Shown here: in pieces, positions 7,380 through 13,961 of the stretch | Position numbering within the stretch: the stretch's first letter is position 1 | How the letters are laid out: every line of letters starts with the position of its first letter | Assembly (NCBI GenBank): GCA_965651535.1 | Contig: CBFGSX010000021.1 | Span: 1-17,999, forward strand | DNA length: 17,999 bases | Reading direction: 5' to 3' | DNA from: JAQGJA01 sp965651535 | GTDB taxonomy: Bacteria > Pseudomonadota > Alphaproteobacteria > Micavibrionales > SZUA-601 | Program-made: the position numbers and the translations under genes | Notes under the pieces: generated by a model | Told to the model about the DNA's origin: nothing | The model's input: only the letters and a program-made list of their open reading frames with translations | The model's database searches: none

Positions 7380-7699
7380 GCCTGTTCGTCGGTTTTCGGA
7401 ACTTCTTTGTCTATAGCTTCAAAAGCGGCTTCCGAGCGCACTTGCGCGGCGGTGTAGTTTTCGATCTGACGCGGGCTGGGGAATTGCGTCTGCACTTCCC
7501 CGGTGGCGGCGTCGCGATATTGAAGCACGGCAAGTTGCGCATCCGTGTCGATGCGAACGACGGGCGAATAATACAACACGTCGCTGCGCACATCGGATTG
7601 CGCTTCGCGAAGACGTCTTTCCTTGAAGCCTGTATCCTTCAGCGCCGAGGCCATTAAACTGGCCAGCTCGGGGCCGGGGCGGGTTACGTTGACATCCAT
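7376..7699 (-). CDS. Small protein of unknown function, FlaG-like
   Basis: The 107-residue protein has no signal peptide or membrane segment. I do not recognise it with certainty. Residues about 45-75 read SPVVRIDTDAQLAVLQYRD and then AATGEVQTQFPSP: two beta strands around a D-x-x-TGEV turn, ending in a P-S-x. This resembles the C-terminal core of the FlaG family, small flagellar proteins of unclear role that influence filament length. The charged N-terminal part looks helical. The start is well supported: AGGAGG (7711-7706) lies six bases before the ATG. The gene is divergent from fliF, which fits a flagellar role, and its 3' end overlaps mrp by four bases. The FlaG link is an inference from motif shape and context. 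Confidence 0.72.
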   Translation of the reverse strand: MDVNVTRPGPELASLMASALKDTGFKERRLREAQSDVRSDVLYYSPVVRIDTDAQLAVLQYRDAATGEVQTQFPSPRQIENYTAAQVRSEAAFEAIDKEVPKTDEQA

Positions 7700-7705
7700 C
7701 CAATA

Positions 7706-7724
7706 CCTCCTGAAATTCTTCAGG
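7706..7724 (-). promoter_or_regulatory. Ribosome site with overlapping hairpin, FlaG-like gene
   Basis: On the minus strand CCTGAA-GAAT-TTCAGG (7724-7709) is a perfect six-pair stem with a four-base loop. Its 3' arm shares three bases with the AGGAGG Shine-Dalgarno (7711-7706). Folding of the stem would partly hide the ribosome site. Confidence 0.35.
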
Positions 7725-7843
7725 GCTGATTCGGGCCTTTCGAGCCCTCTACAGTTTGATTATGACTCCAAACCTATAAGAAAAAGTAAAAAATGCTTGG
7801 CTGTTTCCTTTTATATCATTGGTTTGAATCGCGTATTTGCGGA

Positions 7844-7912
7844 ACTGGGCAAAAATTGCTGGCTACCCTTTGTTGTCCTATCCGCCGGAAAGGTTAAGAC
7901 TAGGCAAAAATT
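7844..7912 (+). repeat. Pair of 14-base direct repeats upstream of fliF
   Basis: ACTGGGCAAAAATT (7844-7857) and ACTAGGCAAAAATT (7899-7912) differ at one base and start 55 bases apart, about five helical turns. They lie in the largest intergenic gap, 130 and 75 bases before fliF, and may be paired binding sites of a regulator. Confidence 0.5.
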
Positions 7913-7920
7913 TCCATACT

Positions 7921-7936
7921 TTAATCTCTCTTTTAC
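7921..7936 (+). promoter_or_regulatory. Candidate CtrA box upstream of fliF
   Basis: TTAA-TCTCTCT-TTTAC matches the alphaproteobacterial CtrA consensus TTAA-N7-TTAAC with one mismatch. It lies 52 bases before the fliF start. CtrA controls early flagellar operons, fliF included, in Caulobacter. A single box with one mismatch in an AT-rich stretch can arise by chance. Confidence 0.35.
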
Positions 7937-7987
7937 GCCTCAAGCGCAGAATGGGTTAGTAAAGGAACTTTTCGCGAGAGTGTCCCC

Positions 7988-9667
7988 GTGCAGAATGTTA
8001 TGAATACGATGACCAAGATCGGTCCGCTGCGGCTTGCCGCCGTTGGGGCCATGGCCTTTGGTCTGATTATCTTCTTTATCTTTGTGTCGACGCGGCTGTC
8101 ATCCGGGCAGATGCGCCTTCTTTATAGCGACCTCAGCCCGCAGGATCGCAACGCCGTCGTCCGCGAGCTTGAGGCGGCGAATGTCGGCTACAATGTCAAC
8201 GACGCGACAGGCGAGATTCAAGTCGGCGCCAAGGAAGTCGGCCGCGTGCGCATGATGTTGGCGGAAAAAGGCTTGCCCGAGGGCGGTTCGGTCGGTTACG
8301 AGATTTTCGACCGCAAGACGGGACTGGGCACGACGCGCTTTGAACAGGATATGAAACAGTTGCGCGCGCTCGAAGGCGAACTGGTGCGCACCGTCACCAC
8401 CATCAAGAATGTCGACAGCGCTCGTATCCATTTAGTATTGCCCAAGCGCGAGCTGTTCAGCCGCGATGCTCGTCCGGCCAGTGCCAGCGTTTTTCTAAAG
8501 GTTCGCCCCGGTCGTCAGATCGGCGACGAACAGGTTCTGGCGATCCAGCATTTGATCGCGGCGGCCGTTCCCGAGCTGAATCCCAAGCATGTCTCGGTGG
8601 TCGACCAGACCGGTAGTCTGTTGGCCAATGGCCGCAGCGACGGCGACAATATTACGACGGCGAATGTCGAGCGGCTGCGCACGGCCTATGAGCAGCGCAT
8701 GACGTTGGCGGTCGAGGACATGATCGGCCGGATCGTCGGCATCGGCAAGGTGCGTGCGACGGTGACGGCGGATATCGATTACGACAAGATTGTCACGAAT
8801 GCCGAAGAGTTTGATCCCGACGGTCAGGTGGCGCGTTCGACCCAGACGGTTGAGGAGAACGAACGCGAAACCGAGGCTTCAGGGAACAATGTCAGCGTCG
8901 AGAACAATTTGCCGGGGCTGCCGGGCGAGATGGGCGGCGGCGACAACCAGCGCAGCAATGTCCGCACCGAAGAGATTACCAATTTCGAGATCAGCAAGAC
9001 CATCCGCAACCATGTCCGCGAAGGCGGGCAGGTGCGCAATCTGTCCGTGGCGGTTCTGATTGACGGTCAGTATACAAAAGATAAGGACGGCAAGCTGCAA
9101 TATACCGCGCGCACGCAGCAAGAGCTGGATCAGATTCGTGCGTTGGTGGCCTCCGCAATCGGCTATAATGAAGAGCGCGGCGACAAGCTGGAGATCGTCA
9201 ATATGCGCTTTGCCGACGGCGAAGAGCTGTTCACCGCCGAGCTGCCGGATGACATTTTCATGGGCATGAACAAAGAAGACTTGTTCCGCCTTGCGGAAAC
9301 CGGCGTGCTGGGACTTGTGTCTATCCTTGTTGTCTTGCTGGTGCTGCGTCCGATGGCAGGCAAATTGCTGGCCCCGCGTGAGGATATGGGCGCGGGCGGC
9401 TCTTTTGCCACCAATCCCGACGGCACGATGATGCTGGATACGGAAGGGCGTCCGATGCTGGCGGCCTCGATGCCGCAGGTTGGCACGCTGATGATCGAAA
9501 AAAACGCGCAAATGGCCGAGGCAGAAGCTGAAGAATCGATGGTCGATTTGGCGGCAGTCGACGGCAAGATTCGCGCCTCGTCGATTCAGAAGGTCAACGA
9601 GATCATCGACCGCTATCCGAACGAGGCGGTGTCCATCGTTCGCAGCTGGATGTTTCAGGAGGGTTGA
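7988..9667 (+). CDS. fliF: FliF, flagellar MS-ring protein
   Basis: The 559-residue protein has the complete FliF layout. An N-terminal membrane helix (about 16-36) is followed by the ring-building motifs, with LLYSDLSPQDRNAVVRELE, the GYEIFDRKTGLGTTRFEQDM stretch and ARIHLVLPKRELFSRD. A low-complexity, acidic periplasmic region follows, then a second membrane helix (about 438-455), and a C-terminal FliG-binding tail ending VNEIIDRYPNEAVSIVRSWM. It builds the MS ring, the first flagellar structure in the inner membrane. The frame opens at GTG 7988, with GAGAG seven bases upstream; ATG at 8000 lacks a ribosome site. It heads the operon, and fliG begins three bases after its stop. Confidence 0.97.
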   Translation: MQNVMNTMTKIGPLRLAAVGAMAFGLIIFFIFVSTRLSSGQMRLLYSDLSPQDRNAVVRELEAANVGYNVNDATGEIQVGAKEVGRVRMMLAEKGLPEGGSVGYEIFDRKTGLGTTRFEQDMKQLRALEGELVRTVTTIKNVDSARIHLVLPKRELFSRDARPASASVFLKVRPGRQIGDEQVLAIQHLIAAAVPELNPKHVSVVDQTGSLLANGRSDGDNITTANVERLRTAYEQRMTLAVEDMIGRIVGIGKVRATVTADIDYDKIVTNAEEFDPDGQVARSTQTVEENERETEASGNNVSVENNLPGLPGEMGGGDNQRSNVRTEEITNFEISKTIRNHVREGGQVRNLSVAVLIDGQYTKDKDGKLQYTARTQQELDQIRALVASAIGYNEERGDKLEIVNMRFADGEELFTAELPDDIFMGMNKEDLFRLAETGVLGLVSILVVLLVLRPMAGKLLAPREDMGAGGSFATNPDGTMMLDTEGRPMLAASMPQVGTLMIEKNAQMAEAEAEESMVDLAAVDGKIRASSIQKVNEIIDRYPNEAVSIVRSWMFQEG

Positions 9668-9670
9668 TCC

Positions 9671-10708
9671 ATGGCACGTCAAGCACAGAATGTCCGTGTC
9701 CGTGATGATGTTCGCGGTTTGAGTGGGAGCGAAAAGGCAGCAATCTTTCTGTTGTCTCTGGGCGAGGAATATTCCGGCAAGATCTTCGAGAAGATGACCG
9801 AGGACGAGATTCTAGAAATTTCTCAGACCATGGCCAATCTTGGCAAGGTCAGCGCCGGCGTCGTCGAAAAAATTTTCCTCGATTTTGCAGAACAGCTTTC
9901 AAGCACCGGCTCGCTGGTGGGTTCCTATGACAGTACCGAGCGTCTGCTCAAGAATATTCTGGGCGAGGACAAAGTCGGGTCGATCATGGAAGAGATCCGC
10001 GGCCCCGCCGGTCGCACCATGTGGGACAAGCTCGGCAACGTCAACGAAGAGGTTCTGGCCAATTATCTCAAGAACGAATACCCGCAGACCGTCGCCGTCG
10101 TGTTGTCCAAGATCAAGTCGGATCACGCCGCTGCCGTGCTGGGTCACCTGCCCGAGGGGTTTGCGATGGAGGTTGTCTTCCGCATGCTCAAGCTCGAGGC
10201 GGTGCAAAAAGAGGTTCTCGACGATGTCGAGCGCACGCTGCGCGAAGAGTTCATGTCCACGCTGGCGCGCACTTCGCGCCGCGACAGCCACGAATTGATG
10301 GCCGAGATCTTCAACAGCATGGATCGTGCGAAGGAACAGAAATTCATGGAGCTTCTGGAGCAGAAGAACAAGGACTCCGCCGACAGAATCCGTTCGCTCA
10401 TGTTCACTTTCGAGGATCTGCTTCGCGTCGACCCATCGGGTATTCAGACAATTCTGCGCAGTATTCAGAAAGAGAAGCTCCCGATCGCGCTCAAGGGCGC
10501 TTCCGACCAGATCAAGGATCTGTTCTTCTCGAATATGTCCGAACGCGCTTCGAAGATCATGAAGGAAGATATGGCCTCGATGGGGCCGGTTCGTATCAAG
10601 GATGTCGAGGACGCCCAGACGCATATCGTGACGGTCGCCAAGGGTCTGGCCGACAAGGAAGAGATTATCATTTCGGATGGTGGCGGTGAAGATGAACTCA
10701 TCTACTAA
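9671..10708 (+). CDS. fliG: FliG, flagellar motor switch protein
   Basis: This 345-residue protein has the three FliG domains. The N-terminal FliF-binding part contains LSGSEKAAIFLLSLGEEYS. The middle domain carries NEYPQTVAVVLSKIKSDHAA, a variant of the EHPQT motif (His to Tyr) in the FliM-binding face. The C-terminal torque domain has the charged ridge FEDLLRVDPSGIQTILRSI, then LPIALKGASDQIKDLFFSNM and GPVRIKDVEDAQ. It transmits stator force to the rotor and sets rotation direction. A Gly/Asp/Glu tail ends the protein. The preceding gene is its binding partner fliF, three bases away, and fliH starts inside its 3' end. Confidence 0.97.
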   Translation: MARQAQNVRVRDDVRGLSGSEKAAIFLLSLGEEYSGKIFEKMTEDEILEISQTMANLGKVSAGVVEKIFLDFAEQLSSTGSLVGSYDSTERLLKNILGEDKVGSIMEEIRGPAGRTMWDKLGNVNEEVLANYLKNEYPQTVAVVLSKIKSDHAAAVLGHLPEGFAMEVVFRMLKLEAVQKEVLDDVERTLREEFMSTLARTSRRDSHELMAEIFNSMDRAKEQKFMELLEQKNKDSADRIRSLMFTFEDLLRVDPSGIQTILRSIQKEKLPIALKGASDQIKDLFFSNMSERASKIMKEDMASMGPVRIKDVEDAQTHIVTVAKGLADKEEIIISDGGGEDELIY

Positions 10709-11426
10709 CCCGCCGCTGACCAAGTCGCAGAAATTCAAGTTCGAAGTCGATTTCGATCTTGAGGAGGAACGTCTGCGCGCCGAGGCCGAACGCCTCGAAG
10801 CAGAGCGTCGTGCGGCAAAAAAAGAAGAAATAAAATCCATCACCTATTCCGAGGAAGAGATGGCGCGCGAAAGGGATGCCGCCTATCAGAAAGGTTTGAC
10901 GGACGGGGAACAGCGCGCGCGCCAGTCGATCGAACAAGCCGTCGCCAATGTGGTAACGCAGGCAACCGCGCAATTGTCGCTTCTTGTCGAGGCCGAGCTT
11001 ACGCGTGAAAAAACCGCGTGCGAGGCGGCGCTAACGACGACGCTGGCGACCATCAAGAAAGCATGGCCCCAGATTATCCAGAAACTGGGTCAGGGGCTTG
11101 TCGAGGATACGATCCGCCAGAGTCTGGAGCTGAATCCGCAGGAGGCGCGCATCGTCGTGCGCGTGCATGATTCCATGCTGGACGCGGTGGTCAACCGGCT
11201 GCCGCAGATCAAGGATGGCGAGGCTTTTGCCGGCAAGGTGATTGTGCTGGCCGACGAGGCCGTTGCCGCCGGGGATTGCAAGGTCGAATGGGCGGATGGG
11301 GGTCTCGAGCGCCTCAGCCGCACGCTTTCGCAACAGCTCGACGATGCCATGGAACGCGTTCTTTCGCGTTTGATGGTGATCCAACCCAAAGAAGACGCCT
11401 CTGAAACCGAAAGGATGTCATCATGA
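10692..11426 (+). CDS. fliH: FliH, flagellar export ATPase regulator (FlbE-like)
   Basis: The 244-residue protein has the FliH profile. A charged, coiled-coil N-terminal half (LEEERLRAEAERLEAERRAA) is followed by the AYQKGLTDGEQRARQ helix and a C-terminal domain with the QSLELNPQEARIVVRVH and CKVEWADGGLERLS segments common to FliH/HrpE proteins. FliH dimers hold the export ATPase FliI at the switch ring through FliN, which is the next gene. The equivalent gene in the Caulobacter fliF operon is flbE. I prefer the ATG at 10692 (GGCGGTG upstream, 17-base overlap with fliG) over ATG 10677, which would add five residues. fliI is not in this window. Confidence 0.88.
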   Translation: MNSSTNPPLTKSQKFKFEVDFDLEEERLRAEAERLEAERRAAKKEEIKSITYSEEEMARERDAAYQKGLTDGEQRARQSIEQAVANVVTQATAQLSLLVEAELTREKTACEAALTTTLATIKKAWPQIIQKLGQGLVEDTIRQSLELNPQEARIVVRVHDSMLDAVVNRLPQIKDGEAFAGKVIVLADEAVAAGDCKVEWADGGLERLSRTLSQQLDDAMERVLSRLMVIQPKEDASETERMSS

Positions 11427-11770
11427 CGACCGAAAACACCACCGAAAAGGAAAACCTGACGTTTGCCGAAATTCCGGACGAACCGAAGAAACAGGAATCC
11501 GACAATTTTTATGACGATCTGCCGCCGGAAAAAGATCTGCACGCTATTTACGATATTCCGGTGCAGGTTTCGGCCGTGCTGGGCCGCACGACCATGCAGG
11601 TCAGCCAGTTGCTGAAACTGGGCCGCGGCGCGGTCGTCAATCTCGACCGCCGCATCGGCGAACCGATCGACGTCTACGTCAACAACCGTCTGGTGGCGCG
11701 CGGCGAGGTCGTCGTCGTCGAGGACAAGCTGGGCATCACCATGACCGAAATCGTGAAATCGGACGGCTAG
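11423..11770 (+). CDS. fliN: FliN, flagellar motor switch protein
   Basis: The 115-residue protein has a disordered acidic N-terminus (about 1-40) and a single SpoA (surface presentation of antigens) domain. The domain begins YDIPVQVSAVLGRTTMQVSQ, runs through LLKLGRGAVVNLDRRIGEPI and ends ARGEVVVVEDKLGITMTEIV, all strongly FliN-like. It forms the lower C-ring with FliM and docks FliH-FliI. Its ATG overlaps the fliH TGA (ATGA), which favours coupled synthesis of these two partners. FliM, the other C-ring component, is not encoded in the window. Confidence 0.96.
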   Translation: MTTENTTEKENLTFAEIPDEPKKQESDNFYDDLPPEKDLHAIYDIPVQVSAVLGRTTMQVSQLLKLGRGAVVNLDRRIGEPIDVYVNNRLVARGEVVVVEDKLGITMTEIVKSDG

Positions 11771-11774
11771 AACG

Positions 11775-12593
11775 ATGAAATCCTCCGACCCGTCCTTTGA
11801 CTTCAAGCCCGCGCGGCGCGAGATCGATCTGGCGACGATCGGCGGCCTGTTGGCCGTGATCGGCCTGATCGGCACGGCACTGGCTTTCGGCGGTCAATCG
11901 CGCATCTTCTGGGATGTGCCGTCTTTTATCATCGTGGTCGGCGGCACCTCGGCGATCACGCTGATGGCTTCGACATGGGCGGATCTGACGGCCACGTTCG
12001 GCGTGCTGAAAAGCACGTTTGCCAACCGCTCCATCGATCAGCGCCGCTATGCACGGCAACTCATCGATCTGGCGATGATCGCGCGGCAAAAGGGTCTTAT
12101 CCATTTACAGCGCTATGAAGACTTCATCCAGTCGGACGGTTTCCTCATGCACGCGGTCAAGCTGGCCGTAGACGGCATCAAACCCGAGGAGATCGAGCAT
12201 CTCTTGAAGCAGGACATCAACAGCGCGCTCACGCGTCAGGAGCACGCCGTGCGCCTGTTGCGCCGCGCTTCGGAAATTGCGCCTGCCATGGGTCTGATCG
12301 GGACGCTGGTCGGTTTGGTGCAGATGCTGGGCAAGCTGGATGATCCGACCACCATCGGCCCGTCCATGGCGTTGGCCTTGCTGACGACGTTCTATGGTGC
12401 GATCCTGGGCACCGTCATTCTCGCGCCGCTGGCGACGAAGCTGGAAAAGCGCTCGGACGAGGATATGCTGCAAAAAGTGATCGCCATGGCGGCGACGCTG
12501 TCGATGGCGCGTCAGGAAAACCCGCGCCTGCTGGAAATTCAACTGAACACGCTTTTGGCACCGAAGAATCGCGTGAAATATTTCGAGGAATAG
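11775..12593 (+). CDS. MotA/PomA-type flagellar stator subunit
   Basis: The 272-residue protein has four membrane helices (about 20-38, 48-66, 167-187, 197-219) with a large cytoplasmic loop between the second and third, as in MotA/TolQ/ExbB proteins. The sequence is closest in feel to PomA/MotP: FWDVPSFIIVVGGTSAITLM, then EIAPAMGLIGTLVGLVQML with the essential proline (Pro170), and IGPSMALALLTTFYGAILG. Thr177 and Thr204/205 sit where PomA carries threonines important for Na+ use. It would form the pentamer that turns around a MotB/PomB dimer, but no motB gene follows. It lies between fliN and flbD with gaps of four and six bases, so it is probably coexpressed with rotor genes. Ion specificity is not settled. 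Confidence 0.87.
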   Translation: MKSSDPSFDFKPARREIDLATIGGLLAVIGLIGTALAFGGQSRIFWDVPSFIIVVGGTSAITLMASTWADLTATFGVLKSTFANRSIDQRRYARQLIDLAMIARQKGLIHLQRYEDFIQSDGFLMHAVKLAVDGIKPEEIEHLLKQDINSALTRQEHAVRLLRRASEIAPAMGLIGTLVGLVQMLGKLDDPTTIGPSMALALLTTFYGAILGTVILAPLATKLEKRSDEDMLQKVIAMAATLSMARQENPRLLEIQLNTLLAPKNRVKYFEE

Positions 12594-12599
12594 AAGCCA

Positions 12600-13946
12600 A
12601 TGCGCCTGATGATTATCGGCCCGATGGAAGGGCATATCAGCGAAGCCGGAAAGATCGCGCTCAAGCGCGGCGTCAAGGTCGCGCACGCCGAGGATGTCGC
12701 ACAGGCATTGGCATCCTTGCGCGCGGGCAAGGGCGCGGATCTGGTGATGATCGACATCAAGCTGAACATCGCATCGCTTGTTGAAAATTTGAACGCCGAG
12801 CGTATTTCCGTTCCTGTGGTAGCCTGCGGTATCGGTACCGATGCGGCCTCGGCTGTTGCTGCGATCAAGGCGGGGGCCAAGGAATACGTGCCGTTGCCGC
12901 CCAATGCCGAGCTGATTGCTGCCGTACTCGAGGCTGTGGCCGAAGAGAGCCGCACCATGATCGCCGACGATCCGTCGATCCGCGCCGTGCTGGACATGGC
13001 CGATCAGGTCGCGCCCAGCAACGCCTCAATCCTGATCTCGGGCGAAAGCGGCACCGGCAAGGAATTGATGGCGCGCTATATCCACGACAGGTCATTGCGC
13101 AAATCGGGCCCGTATATCTCGCTGAATTGCGCGGCGATCCCCGAAAACCTTCTGGAATCCGAATTGTTCGGCCATGAAAAAGGCGCTTTTACCGGCGCGG
13201 TGGCGCGGCGTATCGGGAAATTCGAGGAGGCCAGCGGCGGCACGCTGTTCCTCGACGAGATTTCCGAAATGGACATCAATTTGCAGGCGAAATTGCTGCG
13301 CGCCATTCAGGAAAAAGAAATCGACCGCATCGGCAGCAACAAGCCGGTCAAGGTCGACATTCGCCTGATCGCCACCACCAACCGCGACCTTGAAAAAGAG
13401 GTCAAGGCCGGAACATTCCGTCAGGATTTGTATTTCCGCTTGAATGTCATCAATCTGGAACTGCCTTCTTTGCGTGATCGCAAGGCGGATATTCCGAAAT
13501 TGGCGCGGTTTTTTGTCGACCGTTACGCCAAGCAAAACGGCGTGCCGGTGCGCTCCCTGTCCGAGGCGGCGCTGGACAAGCTGTTGAACCATTCCTGGCC
13601 GGGCAATATCCGCGAGCTGGAAAACACCATGCATCGCGCCGTGCTGATTGCACGCGGCGACCAGATCGGCCCCGAGGCCATTGCCGCGGGCAGCGAGAAT
13701 TCGCTGGCCATCAAAGCAACGCAGACGGTGCAACAAAACCAGAAGCCGAGCGAGCCGGCCGACGCGTTGGTCGGCAAGACGGTGGCCGAGGTCGAACGCG
13801 ACCTGATCATCAAGACGCTGGACAAATGTCTGGGCAACCGGACGCATGCTGCGAATATTCTGGGAATTTCCATCCGCACCTTGCGGAACAAACTCAAGCA
13901 ATATTCCGATGAGGGGGTCTCTGTGCCTCTTGCCAGCGGCGAATAG
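12600..13946 (+). CDS. flbD: FlbD-like sigma-54-dependent activator with degenerate receiver
   Basis: The 448-residue protein has an N-terminal receiver-like domain (about 1-115), an AAA+ domain (about 123-355) and a C-terminal Fis-type helix-turn-helix (about 412-436, GNRTHAANILGISIRTLRN). The AAA+ part is complete: Walker A GESGTGKE (148-155), the sigma-54 contact loop GAFTGA (195-200), Walker B GGTLFLDE (213-220) and the arginine region RQDLYFR. The receiver keeps one Asp (Asp52), but the acidic pair is replaced by GPMEG and the conserved C-terminal Lys-Pro by PLPP, so ordinary phosphorylation is doubtful. This matches Caulobacter FlbD, which responds to basal body assembly through FliX rather than a kinase, and turns on later flagellar genes. 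A fliX gene is not in the window. Confidence 0.92.
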   Translation: MRLMIIGPMEGHISEAGKIALKRGVKVAHAEDVAQALASLRAGKGADLVMIDIKLNIASLVENLNAERISVPVVACGIGTDAASAVAAIKAGAKEYVPLPPNAELIAAVLEAVAEESRTMIADDPSIRAVLDMADQVAPSNASILISGESGTGKELMARYIHDRSLRKSGPYISLNCAAIPENLLESELFGHEKGAFTGAVARRIGKFEEASGGTLFLDEISEMDINLQAKLLRAIQEKEIDRIGSNKPVKVDIRLIATTNRDLEKEVKAGTFRQDLYFRLNVINLELPSLRDRKADIPKLARFFVDRYAKQNGVPVRSLSEAALDKLLNHSWPGNIRELENTMHRAVLIARGDQIGPEAIAAGSENSLAIKATQTVQQNQKPSEPADALVGKTVAEVERDLIIKTLDKCLGNRTHAANILGISIRTLRNKLKQYSDEGVSVPLASGE

Positions 13947-13961
13947 TAACAAAGGAAAGAC

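Noticed and set aside
7845..7860. Sigma-54-like site CTGGGCAAAAATTGCT before fliF
   Set aside because: The GG and GC are separated by nine rather than ten bases, a spacing that abolishes sigma-54 promoters.
7861..7905. Second sigma-54 candidate before fliF (GG 7892, GC 7904)
   Set aside because: Spacing is right but the surrounding bases (AGGTTAA, AGGCA) match the consensus poorly.
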